Source: an uncultured Flavobacteriaceae bacterium (lineage in GTDB: Bacteria > Bacteroidota > Bacteroidia > Flavobacteriales > Flavobacteriaceae). From it: 64,000 bases of DNA. Position 1 is the first letter of the stretch, and each line of letters opens with the position of its first letter. Positions 1 through 12,288 of the stretch are shown here, one piece after another. The notes beneath the pieces were generated by a model. The model was not told the DNA's origin and ran no database searches. It saw only the letters and a program-made list of their open reading frames with translations. A program made the translations under genes and the position numbers. The stretch is from the NCBI GenBank assembly GCA_947488435.1, contig CANKZG010000007.1, forward strand, positions 1 to 64,000. Direction: 5' to 3'.

Positions 1-1058
1 TCCAATCCATCGCCATCAGTATCTTCTCCAGTTAAGGTCTGATCTGGAATACCATCAAAGTTAAAGTCATTACCCTCGTTATTATCCGCTACTAAATCAT
101 TATCACTATCGTCATCCAAATAATCAGGATTATCTACTCCATCTGTATTCTCAGGTGTTAAACCTTCATCTCCTGTACCTTCATATGCATCATCCAATCC
201 ATCATTGTCTGAATCTGTACCACTTGGTGGAACATATCCATCAGTAGGCTGTGCTTCTACATTATCTGGAATACCATCGTTATCCGAATCAATATCTAAA
301 TGATCTGGGAAACCGTCATTATCAGAATCCGGACAAAAAACAGGCTGCAACATTAATCTTATACCACTATTAATTTCAGAAGTTGTAAAAAAAGTAAGCT
401 CATTTACCACTGCTCTAGATCTCCAAGTAAAAGCACTTCCTTCGTCAATATCTTCTGAAGTAATATTCTCAACGAAAAAACTATTGCCTGAGCTACCAGA
501 AACTACTCCCGTGGGAAGTGTTGATATTAAATCATATTGAACGGTGTCAGCAGCATTAACACCATCCATACCTAAAGCAGGTACTCTTGGCGAATGCGTT
601 GGAATTGCAATGACTGGAACAGTTCCTGAAAAACTAAAAATTGCAGGGAATTCCTCAGTCACTGAAAAACTTCCTACGCCATTCGTACTTGCACCACTAA
701 CACTAACTAAAATACTTCCTGAAGGAAGTCCAAATTTAGCACTAAGATCAACATCATTCGCTGACAAACTTCCATCCACCACGCTTCTCGGAAATCCAAA
801 ATCTGATGGTATTATTCGTGCTGAAGCTAAAAGATTACATTCTATAATGTCTAGTATACCGTCATTATCATCATCAATATCAACATTATCAGGAATGCCA
901 TCACCATCAGTATCAATGTCTGTTAAAATAACTTTATCTTCAGTAACCAAGGTATATTCATCAAAAGAGGAAATAGCAAAAAAGCATAAAATTGCTATAA
1001 TAATACTTATGCAATTACTAGCTTTTCTTCTGATTTTCAGAAAGGTGGTTGGTTCCAT
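1..1058 (-). CDS. Thrombospondin type 3 repeat-rich secreted surface protein (5' part only)
   Basis: The reading frame is open from an ATG at 1058 to the window edge (352 codons seen), so the C-terminus is missing. An N-terminal basic stretch is followed by a hydrophobic segment at about residues 17-31, which fits a signal peptide. Calcium-binding type 3 repeats with the pattern DxDxDGxPD follow at about residues 49-72 ([19 protein letters not shown]), then a non-repetitive beta-rich stretch of about 190 residues, then more repeats with DSDNDG and DTDGDG cores. In Bacteroidota such proteins are usually large, exported by the type IX secretion system and carry a C-terminal sorting domain, but that end lies outside this window. 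Ligand and function are unknown. It is divergent from prfC. Confidence 0.85.
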   Translation of the reverse strand, partial: MEPTTFLKIRRKASNCISIIIAILCFFAISSFDEYTLVTEDKVILTDIDTDGDGIPDNVDIDDDNDGILDIIECNLLASARIIPSDFGFPRSVVDGSLSANDVDLSAKFGLPSGSILVSVSGASTNGVGSFSVTEEFPAIFSFSGTVPVIAIPTHSPRVPALGMDGVNAADTVQYDLISTLPTGVVSGSSGNSFFVENITSEDIDEGSAFTWRSRAVVNELTFFTTSEINSGIRLMLQPVFCPDSDNDGFPDHLDIDSDNDGIPDNVEAQPTDGYVPPSGTDSDNDGLDDAYEGTGDEGLTPENTDGVDNPDYLDDDSDNDLVADNNEGNDFNFDGIPDQTLTGEDTDGDGL

Positions 1059-1464
1059 AAATGACAGTTTTCAAATTAAACTAATCACCACAGCTAAAAA
1101 AAATAAGTATTTTAAAGATAAGATTTGGGTGTCTCGTAATACAATGCAATATAAAGTGATTTTTCCGATCAGCAAATTCTTTTGAACAGCTAAAAACTTA
1201 AAAATCTTTGAAAAACGGTTAAACTCGGTAAAGTGTCGATTTTTATAACAACTCAACTCCATAGAGCTACGAAAATTTAGACGAAATAGATCTTATCAAT
1301 TCCAATAGTCGGTAAAATTAACATTTGATCGAATCAAGAGAAACGTATTTTCGTACAAAATATACTATGATAGTTTTTAGCATTCCATTAGTTCGCTTCA
1401 TAAAATTTGCACATTTTATCATTAGAAGCTCTTTATTTGGTTTATTTTTGCCCAAATTTTTTTA
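1059..1464. other. Divergent intergenic region between the surface-protein gene and prfC
   Basis: About 400 bases with no convincing gene on either strand; short open frames here lack coding character. On the plus strand TATTTTTG at 1443-1450 matches the Bacteroidota -7 element TAnnTTTG and sits 14 bases before the prfC ATG, but no TTTG is found at the expected -33 distance. No clear terminator or repeat was seen. Confidence 0.5.
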
Positions 1465-3054
1465 ATGGATTTTCAAGAAGAAATATTTAGACGCAGAACT
1501 TTTGGGATAATTTCGCATCCGGATGCGGGTAAAACTACTTTAACTGAAAAACTCTTATTATTTGGTGGTGCCATCCAGGAAGCAGGAGCTGTAAAAAACA
1601 ACAAAATAAAAAAAGCGGCTACTAGTGATTTTATGGAAATCGAGCGGCAAAGGGGTATATCTGTAGCCACTTCCGTTTTAGCATTTATCTACAAAGACAA
1701 GAAAATTAATATTCTTGATACTCCAGGGCATAAAGATTTTGCCGAAGACACCTTTAGAACACTAACGGCTGTAGATAGTGTTATTGTTGTAATCGATGTT
1801 GCAAAAGGAGTTGAAGAACAAACCGAAAAATTAGTGGAGGTTTGTAGAATGCGAAATATTCCAATTATCGTTTTTATCAATAAATTGGATCGTGAGGGTA
1901 AAGATGCTTTTGATCTTCTGGATGAAGTAGAACAAAAATTAGGACTATCTGTTACCCCTTTAAGTTTTCCGATAGGTATGGGATATGATTTTAAAGGGAT
2001 CTACAATATTTATGAAAAGAATATCAATTTATTCAGTGGGGACAGCAAAAAAGATATTGAAGACACAATTGCCTTTGATGATGTTAGTAATCCAGAATTA
2101 GAAACGATTATTGGTTTGGAAGCTGCCGAAGCACTTCGGGAAAACCTGGAACTTGTAGAGGGCGTCTACCCTGCCTTTGATAAAGAAAAATACCTTGGAG
2201 GACATCAGCAGCCCGTTTTTTTTGGATCTGCACTTAATAATTTTGGGGTAAGAGAGCTTCTAGATTGTTTTATCAATATCGCGCCATCTCCCAAACCAAA
2301 AATGGCCGATGAACGTTTGGTTGAAGCCAACGAAAAAAACTTCAGTGGTTTTGTTTTTAAAATTCATGCCAACATGGATCCCAAACATCGAGATCGCTTA
2401 GCATTTGTAAAAATAGTATCTGGAACTTTTGAACGAAACAAACCCTATTTACATGTGCGTTTAAACAAGAAGGTGAAGTTTTCTAGTCCCAATGCCTTTT
2501 TTGCCGAAAAAAAAGAGATTGTAGATATTTCATATCCCGGAGATATTGTGGGTTTACATGATACCGGTAATTTTAAAATAGGGGACAGTTTAACCGAGAA
2601 TGAAATACTGCATTATAAGGGAATTCCAAGTTTCTCTCCTGAGCATTTTAGATATATCAATAATGCAGACCCTATGAAGTCCAAACAGTTGTATAAGGGT
2701 ATTGATCAATTGATGGATGAAGGGGTAGCACAACTTTTCACGCTTGAACTTAATGGTCGTAAGGTTATTGGAACGGTTGGCGCACTGCAATTTGAAGTTA
2801 TTCAGTATCGTTTGGAACATGAATATGGAGCAAAATGTTCTTACGAAAACTTCCCGGTACATAAAGCATGTTGGGTACAGCCGGAAGAATTACAAAGCGA
2901 GGAGTTTAAAGAATTTAAGCGCGTTAAACAAAAATTCTTAGCGATAGATAAAAGAGGACAATTGGTTTTCTTAGCAGATTCCCAATTTTCGTTGCAAATG
3001 ACTCAGCAAAAATATCCTTCTGTACAGCTGCACTTTACCTCTGAATTTGAATAA
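1465..3054 (+). CDS. prfC: Peptide chain release factor 3 (RF3)
   Basis: RF3 is the class II release-factor GTPase that recycles RF1 and RF2 from the ribosome after termination. The G domain shows the P-loop HPDAGKTT (residues 18-25), switch I with RQRGIS (about 61-66), DTPGH (85-89) and NKLD (139-142). Domain II and the RF3-specific C-terminal domain follow. The length of 529 residues is normal for RF3 and shorter than EF-G, and the SHPDAGKTTLTEKLL start is typical of RF3. It appears monocistronic and converges with the DUF3467 gene downstream. Confidence 0.97.
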   Translation: MDFQEEIFRRRTFGIISHPDAGKTTLTEKLLLFGGAIQEAGAVKNNKIKKAATSDFMEIERQRGISVATSVLAFIYKDKKINILDTPGHKDFAEDTFRTLTAVDSVIVVIDVAKGVEEQTEKLVEVCRMRNIPIIVFINKLDREGKDAFDLLDEVEQKLGLSVTPLSFPIGMGYDFKGIYNIYEKNINLFSGDSKKDIEDTIAFDDVSNPELETIIGLEAAEALRENLELVEGVYPAFDKEKYLGGHQQPVFFGSALNNFGVRELLDCFINIAPSPKPKMADERLVEANEKNFSGFVFKIHANMDPKHRDRLAFVKIVSGTFERNKPYLHVRLNKKVKFSSPNAFFAEKKEIVDISYPGDIVGLHDTGNFKIGDSLTENEILHYKGIPSFSPEHFRYINNADPMKSKQLYKGIDQLMDEGVAQLFTLELNGRKVIGTVGALQFEVIQYRLEHEYGAKCSYENFPVHKACWVQPEELQSEEFKEFKRVKQKFLAIDKRGQLVFLADSQFSLQMTQQKYPSVQLHFTSEFE

Positions 3055-3101
3055 AATAGAAGCGAATGATTACCACTAATTTGGAATTATAATGTTACCG
3101 C

Positions 3102-3410
3102 TTATGCTTCTCCCGTAGGCCCAAAGTTAATTGGAATTGAAGGTTGTTCATAGTCCTTAATTGCCCCATGAGCACGTTCAAATTTCTCTACATTATCATG
3201 CAACGCTTTCAGGAATTTCTTAGCATGTTGTGGTGTTAGCACAATCCTACTTTTCACTTTAGCTTTGGGGGCACCAGGCATCATACTTATAAAATCTACC
3301 ACAAATTCGGATACGGAGTGGTTAATGATTGCCAGATTGGAATATGTTCCTTCTGCTATCTTTTCATCCAGTTCAATATTAATCTGCTTTTGATTCTTAT
3401 TATCTGCCAT
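3102..3410 (-). CDS. DUF3467 family protein
   Basis: A 102-residue soluble protein of the DUF3467 family. The sequence resembles the family throughout: an N-terminal strand region (QINIELDEKIAEGTYSNLA), a core with FVVDFISMMPG, then a helical stretch with LTPQHAKKFLKALHDNVEKFE. No catalytic motif is visible and the function is not established. It lies just downstream of rpoC on the same strand, separated by a hairpin with a T-tract, so it may be transcribed partly by read-through of rpoBC. Confidence 0.85.
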   Translation of the reverse strand: MADNKNQKQINIELDEKIAEGTYSNLAIINHSVSEFVVDFISMMPGAPKAKVKSRIVLTPQHAKKFLKALHDNVEKFERAHGAIKDYEQPSIPINFGPTGEA

Positions 3411-3457
3411 ACCTCTTGATTTATCTAATTTAAATTTTTTAATCTCTCCTAAAAAAA

Positions 3458-3510
3458 CAAGAATCTAGATACCAAACAATATATTAGAATGTCTAGTTAC
3501 TAGATTCTTG
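3458..3510 (-). terminator. Long hairpin with T-tract after rpoC
   Basis: CAAGAATCTAG at 3458-3468 and CTAGATTCTTG at 3500-3510 form a perfect 11-bp inverted repeat with a 31-base loop. Read on the minus strand the stem is followed by seven T residues (complement of 3451-3457). It lies 57 bases beyond the rpoC stop and 48 bases before the DUF3467 start, so it could end or attenuate the rpoBC transcript. The long loop makes it an atypical terminator. Confidence 0.6.
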
Positions 3511-3566
3511 CGTTATACTTATACGAAAACTTAAGCCGTATTAAAGTGTTGTTCTACACGTTCGCG

Positions 3567-6500
3567 TTAGAACTTAAACTCTTCTTTACGAGCCATTATC
3601 TCATCGTATTCTTCTTTAGATCCTACAATGATATTCTCATAATCTCTCATTCCAGTACCAGCAGGAATTTTATGTCCTACAATTACATTTTCTTTCAGTC
3701 CTTCTAAGAAATCAATTTTTCCGCTAACCGCCGCCTCATTAAGAACTTTCGTCGTTTCTTGGAAGGAAGCTGCCGATATAAATGATTTTGTTTGAAGTGA
3801 CGCTCTAGTAATACCCTGCAAAATTGGAGTTGCTGTAGCAGCAACTGCATCTCTAGCAGTAACTAAAGCTTTGTCAGAACGTTTCAGAATCGAATTTTCA
3901 TCTCTTAATTCGCGAGCCGTAATAATCTGACCCGGTTTAAGGTTTTCAGAATCTCCTGCTTCTTCCACAACTTTCTTTCCGAAAATTTCGTCATTCTCTC
4001 TAATAAAGTCGTCCTTATGAGCTAATTGATTCTCTAAGAAAATGGTATCTCCAGAATCTTCAATGCGAACCTTACGCATCATCTGTCGTACTACCACTTC
4101 AAAATGCTTATCGTTAATCTTAACACCTTGAAGACGATAAACTTCTTGAACCTCATTTACCAGATATTGTTGAACCGCAGAAGGCCCCTTAATTGCAAGA
4201 ATATCTTCTGGAGTTATAGAACCATCTGACAATGGCATTCCAGCACGTACATAATCATTTTCCTGTACTAAAATCTGATTGGAAAGCTTAACCAAATACT
4301 TTTTGATTTCGCCCAATTTAGATTCTATAATAATCTCACGATTACCTCTTTTAATTTTTCCAAAGGAAACAACACCGTCAATTTCTGAAACTACTGCTGG
4401 ATTAGAAGGGTTACGCGCTTCGAACAATTCCGTCACTCTTGGTAAACCTCCAGTAATATCCCCTGCTTTTGCAGATTTACGTGGAATTTTCACAAGAATC
4501 TTACCTTCTTTGATTTTATCCCCATCATCAACCATGATATGCGAACCAACTGGAAGGTTATACGAACGTAGAACTACGTCGTTATTATCCTTGATCAATA
4601 AGGTAGGAATCAGTTTTTTATTTCTAGACTCAGAAATCACTTTTTCCTGGAAACCAGTTTGCTCATCAATCTCTACCTGATAGGTAACTCCTTGCTCAAT
4701 ATTCTCATAAGCGATTTTACCTGGGAATTCAGATACAATAACACCATTATACGGATCCCAAGAACAAACGATATCGTCTTTCTTAATTTTAGCGCCATTC
4801 TTGATGAATAACTGTGATCCGTAAGGAATGTTATTAGTACTTAAAGTAATCCCTGTTTTAGCATCTACAATTTTGATTTCTGACGTTCTTGAAATCACAA
4901 TTTGAGCAGCTTTGCCATCACCATCTTCGCCTTTTACCGTTCTCAAATCTTCAATTTCAGCTACACCTTCAAACTTAGCTTGAAGTTTGTTGTCTTCAGA
5001 AATGTTACCGGCAATACCACCTACGTGGAAGGTTCTTAGCGTAAGTTGCGTTCCTGGTTCCCCAATAGATTGAGCAGCAACTACACCAACAGCTTCGCCT
5101 CGTTGTACCATTTTATTGGTAGATAGGTTTCTTCCATAACATTTTGCACAAATACCTTTCAGCGCCTCACAAGTTAATGCAGATCGTACCTCAATCTTTT
5201 CAATTGGAGATTCTTCAACCCTTTTCACATCACTCTCCATGATTTCTTGACCAGCACGAAGTACTAATTCTTCGTTCAATGGATTGTAAACATCATGCAA
5301 TGAAACTCTACCTAAAATACGTTCTCCAAGTGTTTCTACAACCTCTTCATTTTTCTTCAATGGCGTTACTTCAATACCTCGTAAAGTTCCACAATCTTCG
5401 ATATTGATAATTACGTCTTGAGAAACATCTACCAAACGACGTGTTAAGTATCCAGCATCCGCAGTTTTTAATGCAGTATCTGCCAATCCCTTACGAGCAC
5501 CGTGAGTAGAAATAAAGTACTCAAGAATTGAAAGCCCTTCTTTAAAGTTAGAAAGAATAGGGTTTTCAATAATTTCGCCTCCACCAGCTGTAGATTTCTT
5601 TGGTTTTGCCATTAATCCACGCATACCTGTAAGCTGACGTATTTGCTCTTTTGACCCCCTTGCACCAGAATCCAACATCATATACACGGAGTTAAACCCT
5701 TGCTTGTCTTCACGAATTCGCTTCATCGCTAATTCGGTTAACATGGCATTTGTAGAGGTCCATACATCAATCACTTGATTATAGCGCTCATTATTGGTAA
5801 TTAATCCCATATTATAGTTCGACATAATACCATCAACCTGCTCATTAGCATCGTTGATCATTTCATGTTTCTCTTGAGGGATAATAATATCACCTAGACT
5901 GAAAGACAATCCACCTTTAAAGGCAAATTCATAGCCCATCGTCTTTATTTTATCTAAAAAATCTGCAGTTGTAGGCACATCCGTTACCGCCAATATTTTT
6001 CCAATAATGTCTCTAAGGGACTTTTTGTTCAATACGGCATTTACAAATCCTGCTGCTTCTGGCACCACTCTATTAAATAATACTCTACCCGCAGTAGTGT
6101 TTATTATTTGATTGACAAGTGCTCCTTCTTCATTGAAATCTTTAGCTCTTACCTTGATTCCTGCATTGAGTTCTACTCTTCCTTCATTAAAAGCTATGAC
6201 CAATTCTTCTTCAGAGTAAAAAGTTAGCCCTTCTCCTTTAACAGGAACCTCAGGTGTGGATTTTTTCTCCTTCGTCATATAATATAATCCCAATACCATA
6301 TCCTGAGAAGGTACCGTAATTGGTGAACCATTAGCAGGGTTCAAAATATTATGGGACGCTAACATCAATAACTGAGATTCCAGAATTGCTTCTGGTCCTA
6401 AAGGAAGGTGAACCGCCATCTGATCTCCATCAAAATCCGCATTAAAGGCAGTACACACCAAAGGATGCAAGCGAATTGCTTTTCCTTCAATTAGTTTTGG

Positions 6501-7865
6501 TTGAAACGCCTGAATACCTAAACGGTGTAACGTAGGAGCACGATTCAATAAAACCGGATGTCCTTTTAATACGTTTTCCAGAATATCCCAAACCACAGGT
6601 TCTTTCTTATCTATGATTTTCTTGGCAGACTTAACCGTTTTTACAATACCTCTTTCGATCAGTTTACGAATCACAAAAGGTTTGTATAATTCGGCAGCCA
6701 TGTCCTTAGGAAGACCACACTCAAAAAGTTTCATTTCAGGACCAACAACGATTACAGAACGTGCCGAATAATCTACCCTTTTTCCTAAAAGGTTTTGACG
6801 AAAACGTCCTTGCTTACCTTTTAAAGAATCTGAAAGCGATTTTAACGGTCGGTTTGATTCTGTTTTAACTGCTGATGCTTTACGCGTATTATCGAATAAT
6901 GAATCTACGGCTTCCTGAAGCATTCGTTTTTCGTTACGCAATATTACTTCTGGCGCTTTTATTTCCATTAAACGCTTTAAACGATTATTTCGAATAATTA
7001 CTCTTCGGTATAAATCATTTAAATCTGAAGTTGCAAAACGACCTCCATCTAAGGGCACTAATGGACGTAATTCTGGTGGTATCACCGGAACTACTTTCAT
7101 AATCATCCATTCGGGTCTGTTGTCTCTATTTTCCTGAGACTCCCGAAGTGCCTCAACAACCTGAAGACGCTTTAAAGCCTCTGTTTTACGTTGTTTTGAA
7201 GTTTCCGTATTTGCTTTATGTCTTAATGCAAAAGATAATTCATCTAGGTCTATTCGCGCCAAAAGATCAATTAAGCATTCCGCTCCCATTTTTGCAATAA
7301 ACTTATTGGGATCGGTATCCTCTAAATACTGATTATCTTGCGGAAGTGTTTCTAAAATATTTAAATATTCTTCCTCAGTTAAGAAATCCATTTTTTGAAT
7401 TTCTTCCCCTTCTGGACCTTTTGCCAAACCAGCTTGAATAACCACATATCTTTCATAATATATGATCATGTCTAATTTTTTAGACGGTAATCCTAAAAGG
7501 TATCCAATTTTATTTGGTAAAGAACGGAAATACCAGATGTGTGCTACAGGTACCACAAGATTGATGTGACCTACACGATCTCTTCGCACTTTCTTTTCGG
7601 TAACCTCTACCCCACAACGATCACAAACAATACCACGGTAGCGAATTCGCTTGTATTTTCCACAAGCACATTCATAATCCTTAACAGGACCAAAAATACG
7701 CTCACAAAACAGACCATCGCGTTCAGGTTTGTGCGTTCTGTAGTTAATAGTTTCCGGTTTTAAAACTTCTCCTCTTGACTCTGCCAAAATAGATTCTGGA
7801 GATGCCAATCCGATTGAAATTTTATCAAACCTTTTAATTGTGTTGTTATCTTTAATTCTAGCCAT
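3567..7865 (-). CDS. rpoC: DNA-directed RNA polymerase subunit beta'
   Basis: RpoC is the large catalytic subunit of RNA polymerase. Visible landmarks are the N-terminal zinc site [19 protein letters not shown] (cysteines 66, 68, 81 and 84), the absolutely conserved magnesium-binding [12 protein letters not shown] (about residues 474-485), and the bridge helix and trigger loop region including MRGLMAKP and [16 protein letters not shown] second zinc-binding cysteine set ([17 protein letters not shown]) precedes it. The length of 1432 residues is normal for Bacteroidota. It follows rpoB after 53 bases and is the last core gene of the operon. Confidence 0.99.
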   Translation of the reverse strand: MARIKDNNTIKRFDKISIGLASPESILAESRGEVLKPETINYRTHKPERDGLFCERIFGPVKDYECACGKYKRIRYRGIVCDRCGVEVTEKKVRRDRVGHINLVVPVAHIWYFRSLPNKIGYLLGLPSKKLDMIIYYERYVVIQAGLAKGPEGEEIQKMDFLTEEEYLNILETLPQDNQYLEDTDPNKFIAKMGAECLIDLLARIDLDELSFALRHKANTETSKQRKTEALKRLQVVEALRESQENRDNRPEWMIMKVVPVIPPELRPLVPLDGGRFATSDLNDLYRRVIIRNNRLKRLMEIKAPEVILRNEKRMLQEAVDSLFDNTRKASAVKTESNRPLKSLSDSLKGKQGRFRQNLLGKRVDYSARSVIVVGPEMKLFECGLPKDMAAELYKPFVIRKLIERGIVKTVKSAKKIIDKKEPVVWDILENVLKGHPVLLNRAPTLHRLGIQAFQPKLIEGKAIRLHPLVCTAFNADFDGDQMAVHLPLGPEAILESQLLMLASHNILNPANGSPITVPSQDMVLGLYYMTKEKKSTPEVPVKGEGLTFYSEEELVIAFNEGRVELNAGIKVRAKDFNEEGALVNQIINTTAGRVLFNRVVPEAAGFVNAVLNKKSLRDIIGKILAVTDVPTTADFLDKIKTMGYEFAFKGGLSFSLGDIIIPQEKHEMINDANEQVDGIMSNYNMGLITNNERYNQVIDVWTSTNAMLTELAMKRIREDKQGFNSVYMMLDSGARGSKEQIRQLTGMRGLMAKPKKSTAGGGEIIENPILSNFKEGLSILEYFISTHGARKGLADTALKTADAGYLTRRLVDVSQDVIINIEDCGTLRGIEVTPLKKNEEVVETLGERILGRVSLHDVYNPLNEELVLRAGQEIMESDVKRVEESPIEKIEVRSALTCEALKGICAKCYGRNLSTNKMVQRGEAVGVVAAQSIGEPGTQLTLRTFHVGGIAGNISEDNKLQAKFEGVAEIEDLRTVKGEDGDGKAAQIVISRTSEIKIVDAKTGITLSTNNIPYGSQLFIKNGAKIKKDDIVCSWDPYNGVIVSEFPGKIAYENIEQGVTYQVEIDEQTGFQEKVISESRNKKLIPTLLIKDNNDVVLRSYNLPVGSHIMVDDGDKIKEGKILVKIPRKSAKAGDITGGLPRVTELFEARNPSNPAVVSEIDGVVSFGKIKRGNREIIIESKLGEIKKYLVKLSNQILVQENDYVRAGMPLSDGSITPEDILAIKGPSAVQQYLVNEVQEVYRLQGVKINDKHFEVVVRQMMRKVRIEDSGDTIFLENQLAHKDDFIRENDEIFGKKVVEEAGDSENLKPGQIITARELRDENSILKRSDKALVTARDAVAATATPILQGITRASLQTKSFISAASFQETTKVLNEAAVSGKIDFLEGLKENVIVGHKIPAGTGMRDYENIIVGSKEEYDEIMARKEEFKF

Positions 7866-7918
7866 AACGATATGGTGATAGTAAATTAATGTGTTACGAA
7901 ATCTGTTTCAATCACTAA

Positions 7919-10900
7919 TTATTCTTCCAAACGGATATCCAAACCTAATCCCTTAAGTTCGTGCATCAATACATTGAAAGATTCTGGTAATCCAGGTTCT
8001 GGCATTGTTTCGCCTTTTACTATAGATTCATAGGTCTTCGCTCTACCGATTACATCATCTGATTTCACGGTTAAAATTTCACGAAGTGTAGCAGATGCCC
8101 CATATGCTTCCAACGCCCATACTTCCATTTCTCCAAAACGCTGTCCACCAAATTGAGCTTTACCACCCAATGGTTGTTGCGTAATTAAAGAGTAAGGACC
8201 TATAGAACGTGCATGCATTTTATCATCTACCATGTGACCCAATTTCAACATATAAATCACCCCTACCGTAGCAGCTTGATCAAAACGTTGTCCTGTTCCA
8301 CCATCATATAAATGTGTGTGTCCAAATCTTGGAATTCCTGCTTCATCAGTATAAGCATTGATCTGATCTAAAGTAGCTCCATCAAAAATTGGTGTTCCGA
8401 ATTTCTTTCCTAAATTAAGACCAGCCCAACCAAGAACAGTTTCATAAATCTGACCAATATTCATACGAGAAGGTACCCCTAGCGGATTTAATACAATATC
8501 TACTGGCGTTCCATCTTCTAAGAAAGGCATATCTTCCTGACGCACAATTCTGGCAACAATACCCTTGTTACCATGACGCCCTGCCATTTTATCCCCAACT
8601 TTTAATTTTCGTTTTTTAGCGATATATACCTTAGCCAATTTCATAATTCCTGCAGGTAATTCATCCCCTACAGAAATGGTAAATTTATCACGTCTCAGGT
8701 TACCCTGAAGATCATTTAATTTGATCTTATAATTGTGCAATAAATCTGCTACTAAAGCATTTGTAGTTTTATCTGTTGTCCAGCTTCCTCCAATTAAATG
8801 AGCGAAATCATCAACAGAATTCAACATTTTCATGGTATACTTCTTACCTTTTGGTAATACTTCTTCACCCAAATCATTTAAGACTCCCTGTGAAGTTTTT
8901 CCGTTAATCAAGGTAAAAAGCTTCTCTACTAGTACATCTTTAAGTTGTTGGAATTTCACTTCATATTCCAATTCCAATTTAGAGATCGCCTCCTTATCTT
9001 CTGAACGTTTGCGTTTATCTTTAATAGATCGTGAAAATAATTTCTTATCTATTACTACCCCTCTTAAGGATGGTGAAGCTTTTAAAGATGCGTCTTTTAC
9101 ATCTCCTGCTTTATCTCCAAAAATGGCACGCAATAACTTCTCTTCTGGTGTTGGGTCAGACTCTCCTTTTGGTGTAATCTTACCGATCAGTATATCTCCA
9201 GGTTTCACCTCAGCTCCAATACGAATCATACCATACTCATCCAAATCTCTTGTTGCTTCTTCCGAAACATTAGGAATATCATTGGTAAGCTCTTCCGCAC
9301 CTAATTTGGTGTCACGTACTTCTAATGCGTATTCATCAATATGGATGGATGTAAAGATATCTTCACGAACAACCTTTTCTGAGATTACAATAGCATCCTC
9401 AAAATTATACCCTTTCCAAGGCATAAAGGCTACTTTTAAGTTTCTACCTAAAGCAAGTTCACCACTTTCCGTAGCATAACCTTCACAAAGTACTTGTCCC
9501 TTTTTAACCTTATCACCTTTGCGAACAATAGGTTTTAGGTTAATACTTGTGCCTTGATTGGTTTTTCTAAACTTAACTAGATTATAGGTTTTAGAATCCT
9601 CTTCAAAGCTAACTAAACGCGCTTCTTCGGATCTGCTGTACTTGATCGTTATTTTCTGAGCATCTACATATTCAATAACGCCATCGCCTTCTGCATTAAT
9701 TAATACTCTAGAATCTGATGCCACTTGTCGCTCTAAACCTGTACCTACAATCGGAGATTGCGGTTTCAATAAAGGAACCGCCTGACGCATCATATTCGAT
9801 CCCATTAACGCACGGTTTGCATCATCATGCTCTAAGAAAGGAATTAAAGATGCTGATATAGAGGCAATTTGATTTGGTGCCACATCTGTATAATTAATTT
9901 CAGATGGATCAACCACTGGAAAATCTCCTTCTTCTCTAGCAATTACTTTATCATTCTCAATAGAGCCATCATCCTTCAGCGGAATATTTGCTTGCGCAAT
10001 TTTCATTCCCTCTTCCTCCTCAGCACTTAAATACGTAAACTCCGCAGTATTTACTTTCCCAGTAGCTACTTTGCGGTATGGAGTTTCAAGGAAGCCCATA
10101 GGGTTAACTTTAGCGAAAACAGCTAAAGATGAAATTAATCCAATATTAGGACCTTCCGGTGTTTCAATCGGACATAATCTTCCGTAGTGGGTATAATGTA
10201 CATCACGTACCTCAAATCCCGCTCTTTCTCTGGAAAGACCTCCAGGTCCTAAAGCAGATAATCTACGTTTGTGTGTGATTTCAGCTAATGGATTTGTTTG
10301 ATCCATAAACTGAGACAATTGATTTGTACCAAAGAAAGAATTAATTACAGAAGATAAGGTCTTCGCGTTAATCAAATCAATTGGTGTAAATACTTCATTG
10401 TCTCTTACATTCATACGCTCGCGAATGGTTCTTGCCATACGCGCCAAACCAACACCGAATTGCTGTGAAAGCTGCTCTCCAACTGTTCTCACTCTTCGGT
10501 TAGAAAGGTGATCAATATCATCAATTTCAGCTTTGGAATTGATAAGCTCAATCAAATACTTAATTATGGTAATGATATCTTCTTTGGTCAAGACCTGCTT
10601 GTCCATTCCAATATCTAATTGCAACTTTTTGTTCATTCTATAACGACCAACTTCACCTAAATTATAGCGTTGATCTGAAAAGAATAATTTGTCAATAATA
10701 CCACGTGCAGTCTCTTCATCTGGCGGTTCCGCATTACGTAGTTGACGGTAAATATGTTCTACAGCTTCTTTTTCAGAGTTTGTAGGGTCCTTTTGCAAGG
10801 TATTGTGAATAATAGCATAGTCTGATTGTGCATTGTTTTCTTTATGCAAAAGAATAGTCTTCACATCAGCTTCTAAAATCTCATTAATATGATCTTTTTC

Positions 10901-11728
10901 TAAAATTGTATCACGGTCCAATACAATTTCATTCCGTTCAATAGATACTACTTCTCCAGTATCCTCATCTACGAAATCTTCATGCCAAGTGTTCAAAACT
11001 CTAGCAGCCAGCTTACGTCCTAAAACTTTCTTAAGACCAGCATTAGAAACTTTAACCTCCTCTGAAAGGTCAAAAATTTCCAAAATATCTTTATCACGTT
11101 CAAAACCAATAGCTCTAAACAGTGTTGTTACAGGTAATTTTTTCTTTCTATCGATATAGGCATACATCACCCCATTTATATCGGTAGCAAATTCAATCCA
11201 AGAACCTTTAAAAGGAATTACCCTAGCCGAATATAATTTTGTACCGTTAGCATGGAACGATTGTCCAAAAAATACACCAGGAGAACGGTGTAACTGTGAT
11301 ACTACCACACGTTCCGCACCATTGATAACAAAAGTACCACTAGGTGTCATATACGGAATTGTTCCTAAATAAACATCTTGAACGATAGTTTCAAAATCTT
11401 CATGTTCAGGATCGGTACAATACAATTTTAGTCTTGCTTTAAGCGGTACGCTATACGTAAGACCTCTTTCTATACACTCCTGTATAGAATATCTTGGTGG
11501 ATCAATAAAATAATCTAAAAATTCTAATACGAATTGGTTTCTCGTATCAGTAATAGGGAAGTTTTCCATGAAGGTGTTGTACAATCCTTCATTTCCCCTT
11601 TCGTCAGATTTAGTTTCGAGTTGAAAGAAATCTTGAAACGATTTAATCTGAATGTCCAAGAAATCCGGGTAATCCGGAATGTTCTTAGCGGATGCGAAAT
11701 TTATTCTTTCAGTCTTGTTTGTGAACAT
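7919..11728 (-). CDS. rpoB: DNA-directed RNA polymerase subunit beta
   Basis: RpoB forms the active-site cleft with RpoC. The rifampicin-binding cluster reads [28 protein letters not shown], with the Asp, His and Ser positions that mutate in resistant strains all in the sensitive form. The C-terminus [10 protein letters not shown] is typical of the family. I place the start at the ATG at 11728 ([12 protein letters not shown]), which matches relatives; an in-frame TTG lies one codon upstream. A large hairpin separates it from rplL, and rpoC follows. Confidence 0.98.
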   Translation of the reverse strand: MFTNKTERINFASAKNIPDYPDFLDIQIKSFQDFFQLETKSDERGNEGLYNTFMENFPITDTRNQFVLEFLDYFIDPPRYSIQECIERGLTYSVPLKARLKLYCTDPEHEDFETIVQDVYLGTIPYMTPSGTFVINGAERVVVSQLHRSPGVFFGQSFHANGTKLYSARVIPFKGSWIEFATDINGVMYAYIDRKKKLPVTTLFRAIGFERDKDILEIFDLSEEVKVSNAGLKKVLGRKLAARVLNTWHEDFVDEDTGEVVSIERNEIVLDRDTILEKDHINEILEADVKTILLHKENNAQSDYAIIHNTLQKDPTNSEKEAVEHIYRQLRNAEPPDEETARGIIDKLFFSDQRYNLGEVGRYRMNKKLQLDIGMDKQVLTKEDIITIIKYLIELINSKAEIDDIDHLSNRRVRTVGEQLSQQFGVGLARMARTIRERMNVRDNEVFTPIDLINAKTLSSVINSFFGTNQLSQFMDQTNPLAEITHKRRLSALGPGGLSRERAGFEVRDVHYTHYGRLCPIETPEGPNIGLISSLAVFAKVNPMGFLETPYRKVATGKVNTAEFTYLSAEEEEGMKIAQANIPLKDDGSIENDKVIAREEGDFPVVDPSEINYTDVAPNQIASISASLIPFLEHDDANRALMGSNMMRQAVPLLKPQSPIVGTGLERQVASDSRVLINAEGDGVIEYVDAQKITIKYSRSEEARLVSFEEDSKTYNLVKFRKTNQGTSINLKPIVRKGDKVKKGQVLCEGYATESGELALGRNLKVAFMPWKGYNFEDAIVISEKVVREDIFTSIHIDEYALEVRDTKLGAEELTNDIPNVSEEATRDLDEYGMIRIGAEVKPGDILIGKITPKGESDPTPEEKLLRAIFGDKAGDVKDASLKASPSLRGVVIDKKLFSRSIKDKRKRSEDKEAISKLELEYEVKFQQLKDVLVEKLFTLINGKTSQGVLNDLGEEVLPKGKKYTMKMLNSVDDFAHLIGGSWTTDKTTNALVADLLHNYKIKLNDLQGNLRRDKFTISVGDELPAGIMKLAKVYIAKKRKLKVGDKMAGRHGNKGIVARIVRQEDMPFLEDGTPVDIVLNPLGVPSRMNIGQIYETVLGWAGLNLGKKFGTPIFDGATLDQINAYTDEAGIPRFGHTHLYDGGTGQRFDQAATVGVIYMLKLGHMVDDKMHARSIGPYSLITQQPLGGKAQFGGQRFGEMEVWALEAYGASATLREILTVKSDDVIGRAKTYESIVKGETMPEPGLPESFNVLMHELKGLGLDIRLEE

Positions 11729-11797
11729 CAATGGACAAATTTTGAACGTGAATATTTATGGTGGGTGGTATATTACTTTATATACCTTATATAAAAG

Positions 11798-11835
11798 GGT
11801 TTAGGTCTAGCCACAAAAGTGGAAAGACCTAAACC
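11798..11835 (-). terminator. Hairpin between rplL and rpoB, likely attenuator or processing site
   Basis: GGTTTAGGTCT (11798-11808) pairs perfectly with AGACCTAAACC (11825-11835). An inner stem CCAC-AAAA-GTGG lies in between, giving a long two-part hairpin. On the minus strand it is followed by CTTTTATAT, a weak T-tract. The position between ribosomal protein and polymerase genes matches the well-known E. coli attenuator and RNase III region, so a role in setting the ratio of L7/L12 to polymerase is plausible. This role is inference. Confidence 0.6.
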
Positions 11836-11856
11836 TAAATAGTATGATTGTAACTA

Positions 11857-12237
11857 TTACTTAAGCTCAACTTCTGCTCCTGCTTCTTCTAAAGAGTTTT
11901 TAATTCCTTCAGCTTCGTCTTTAGAAACACCTTCTTTAATAGCTTTAGGTGCACTATCAACGATATCTTTAGCATCTTTTAATCCTAAACCAGTTAATTC
12001 TTTAACCAATTTAACTACTGCTAACTTAGAAGCTCCAGCGGCTTTTAATATTACATCAAATTCAGTTTGAGCTTCAGCAGCTTCACCACCATCAGCAGCT
12101 CCACCTCCAGCAGCAACTGCTACAGCAGCAGCAGCAGGCTCAATACCGTACTCATCTTTTAATATGTCTGCCAATTCATTTACCTCCTTTACGGTTAGGT
12201 TAACCAATTGTTCTGCGAAATCTTTTAAATCTGCCAT
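11857..12237 (-). CDS. rplL: 50S ribosomal protein L7/L12 (bL12)
   Basis: bL12 forms the ribosomal stalk dimers that recruit translation GTPases. The 126-residue product has the N-terminal dimerisation domain, a flexible Ala/Gly-rich hinge at about residues 36-56 ([20 protein letters not shown]), and a C-terminal factor-binding domain with [21 protein letters not shown]. It is separated from rplJ by 51 bases and from rpoB by a hairpin region. It has no Shine-Dalgarno sequence, as is normal in Bacteroidota. Confidence 0.98.
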   Translation of the reverse strand: MADLKDFAEQLVNLTVKEVNELADILKDEYGIEPAAAAVAVAAGGGAADGGEAAEAQTEFDVILKAAGASKLAVVKLVKELTGLGLKDAKDIVDSAPKAIKEGVSKDEAEGIKNSLEEAGAEVELK

Positions 12238-12288
12238 TTTTCTATCGTTTAATAAATTTTTAAAATATAATTGTTCTTAGTGTGTGTA

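Noticed and set aside
544-1185. Plus-strand open frame of 213 codons opposite the surface protein gene
   Set aside because: It is the antisense of the Asp-rich repeat frame, has low-complexity Ser/Pro content and no homology that I recognise.
8832-9479. Plus-strand open frame of 215 codons inside rpoB
   Set aside because: It is the complement of conserved rpoB coding sequence; long antisense frames are expected in such genes.
11729-11731. TTG as start codon of rpoB
   Set aside because: The next codon is ATG and relatives begin MFTN-type; the TTG adds only one residue.
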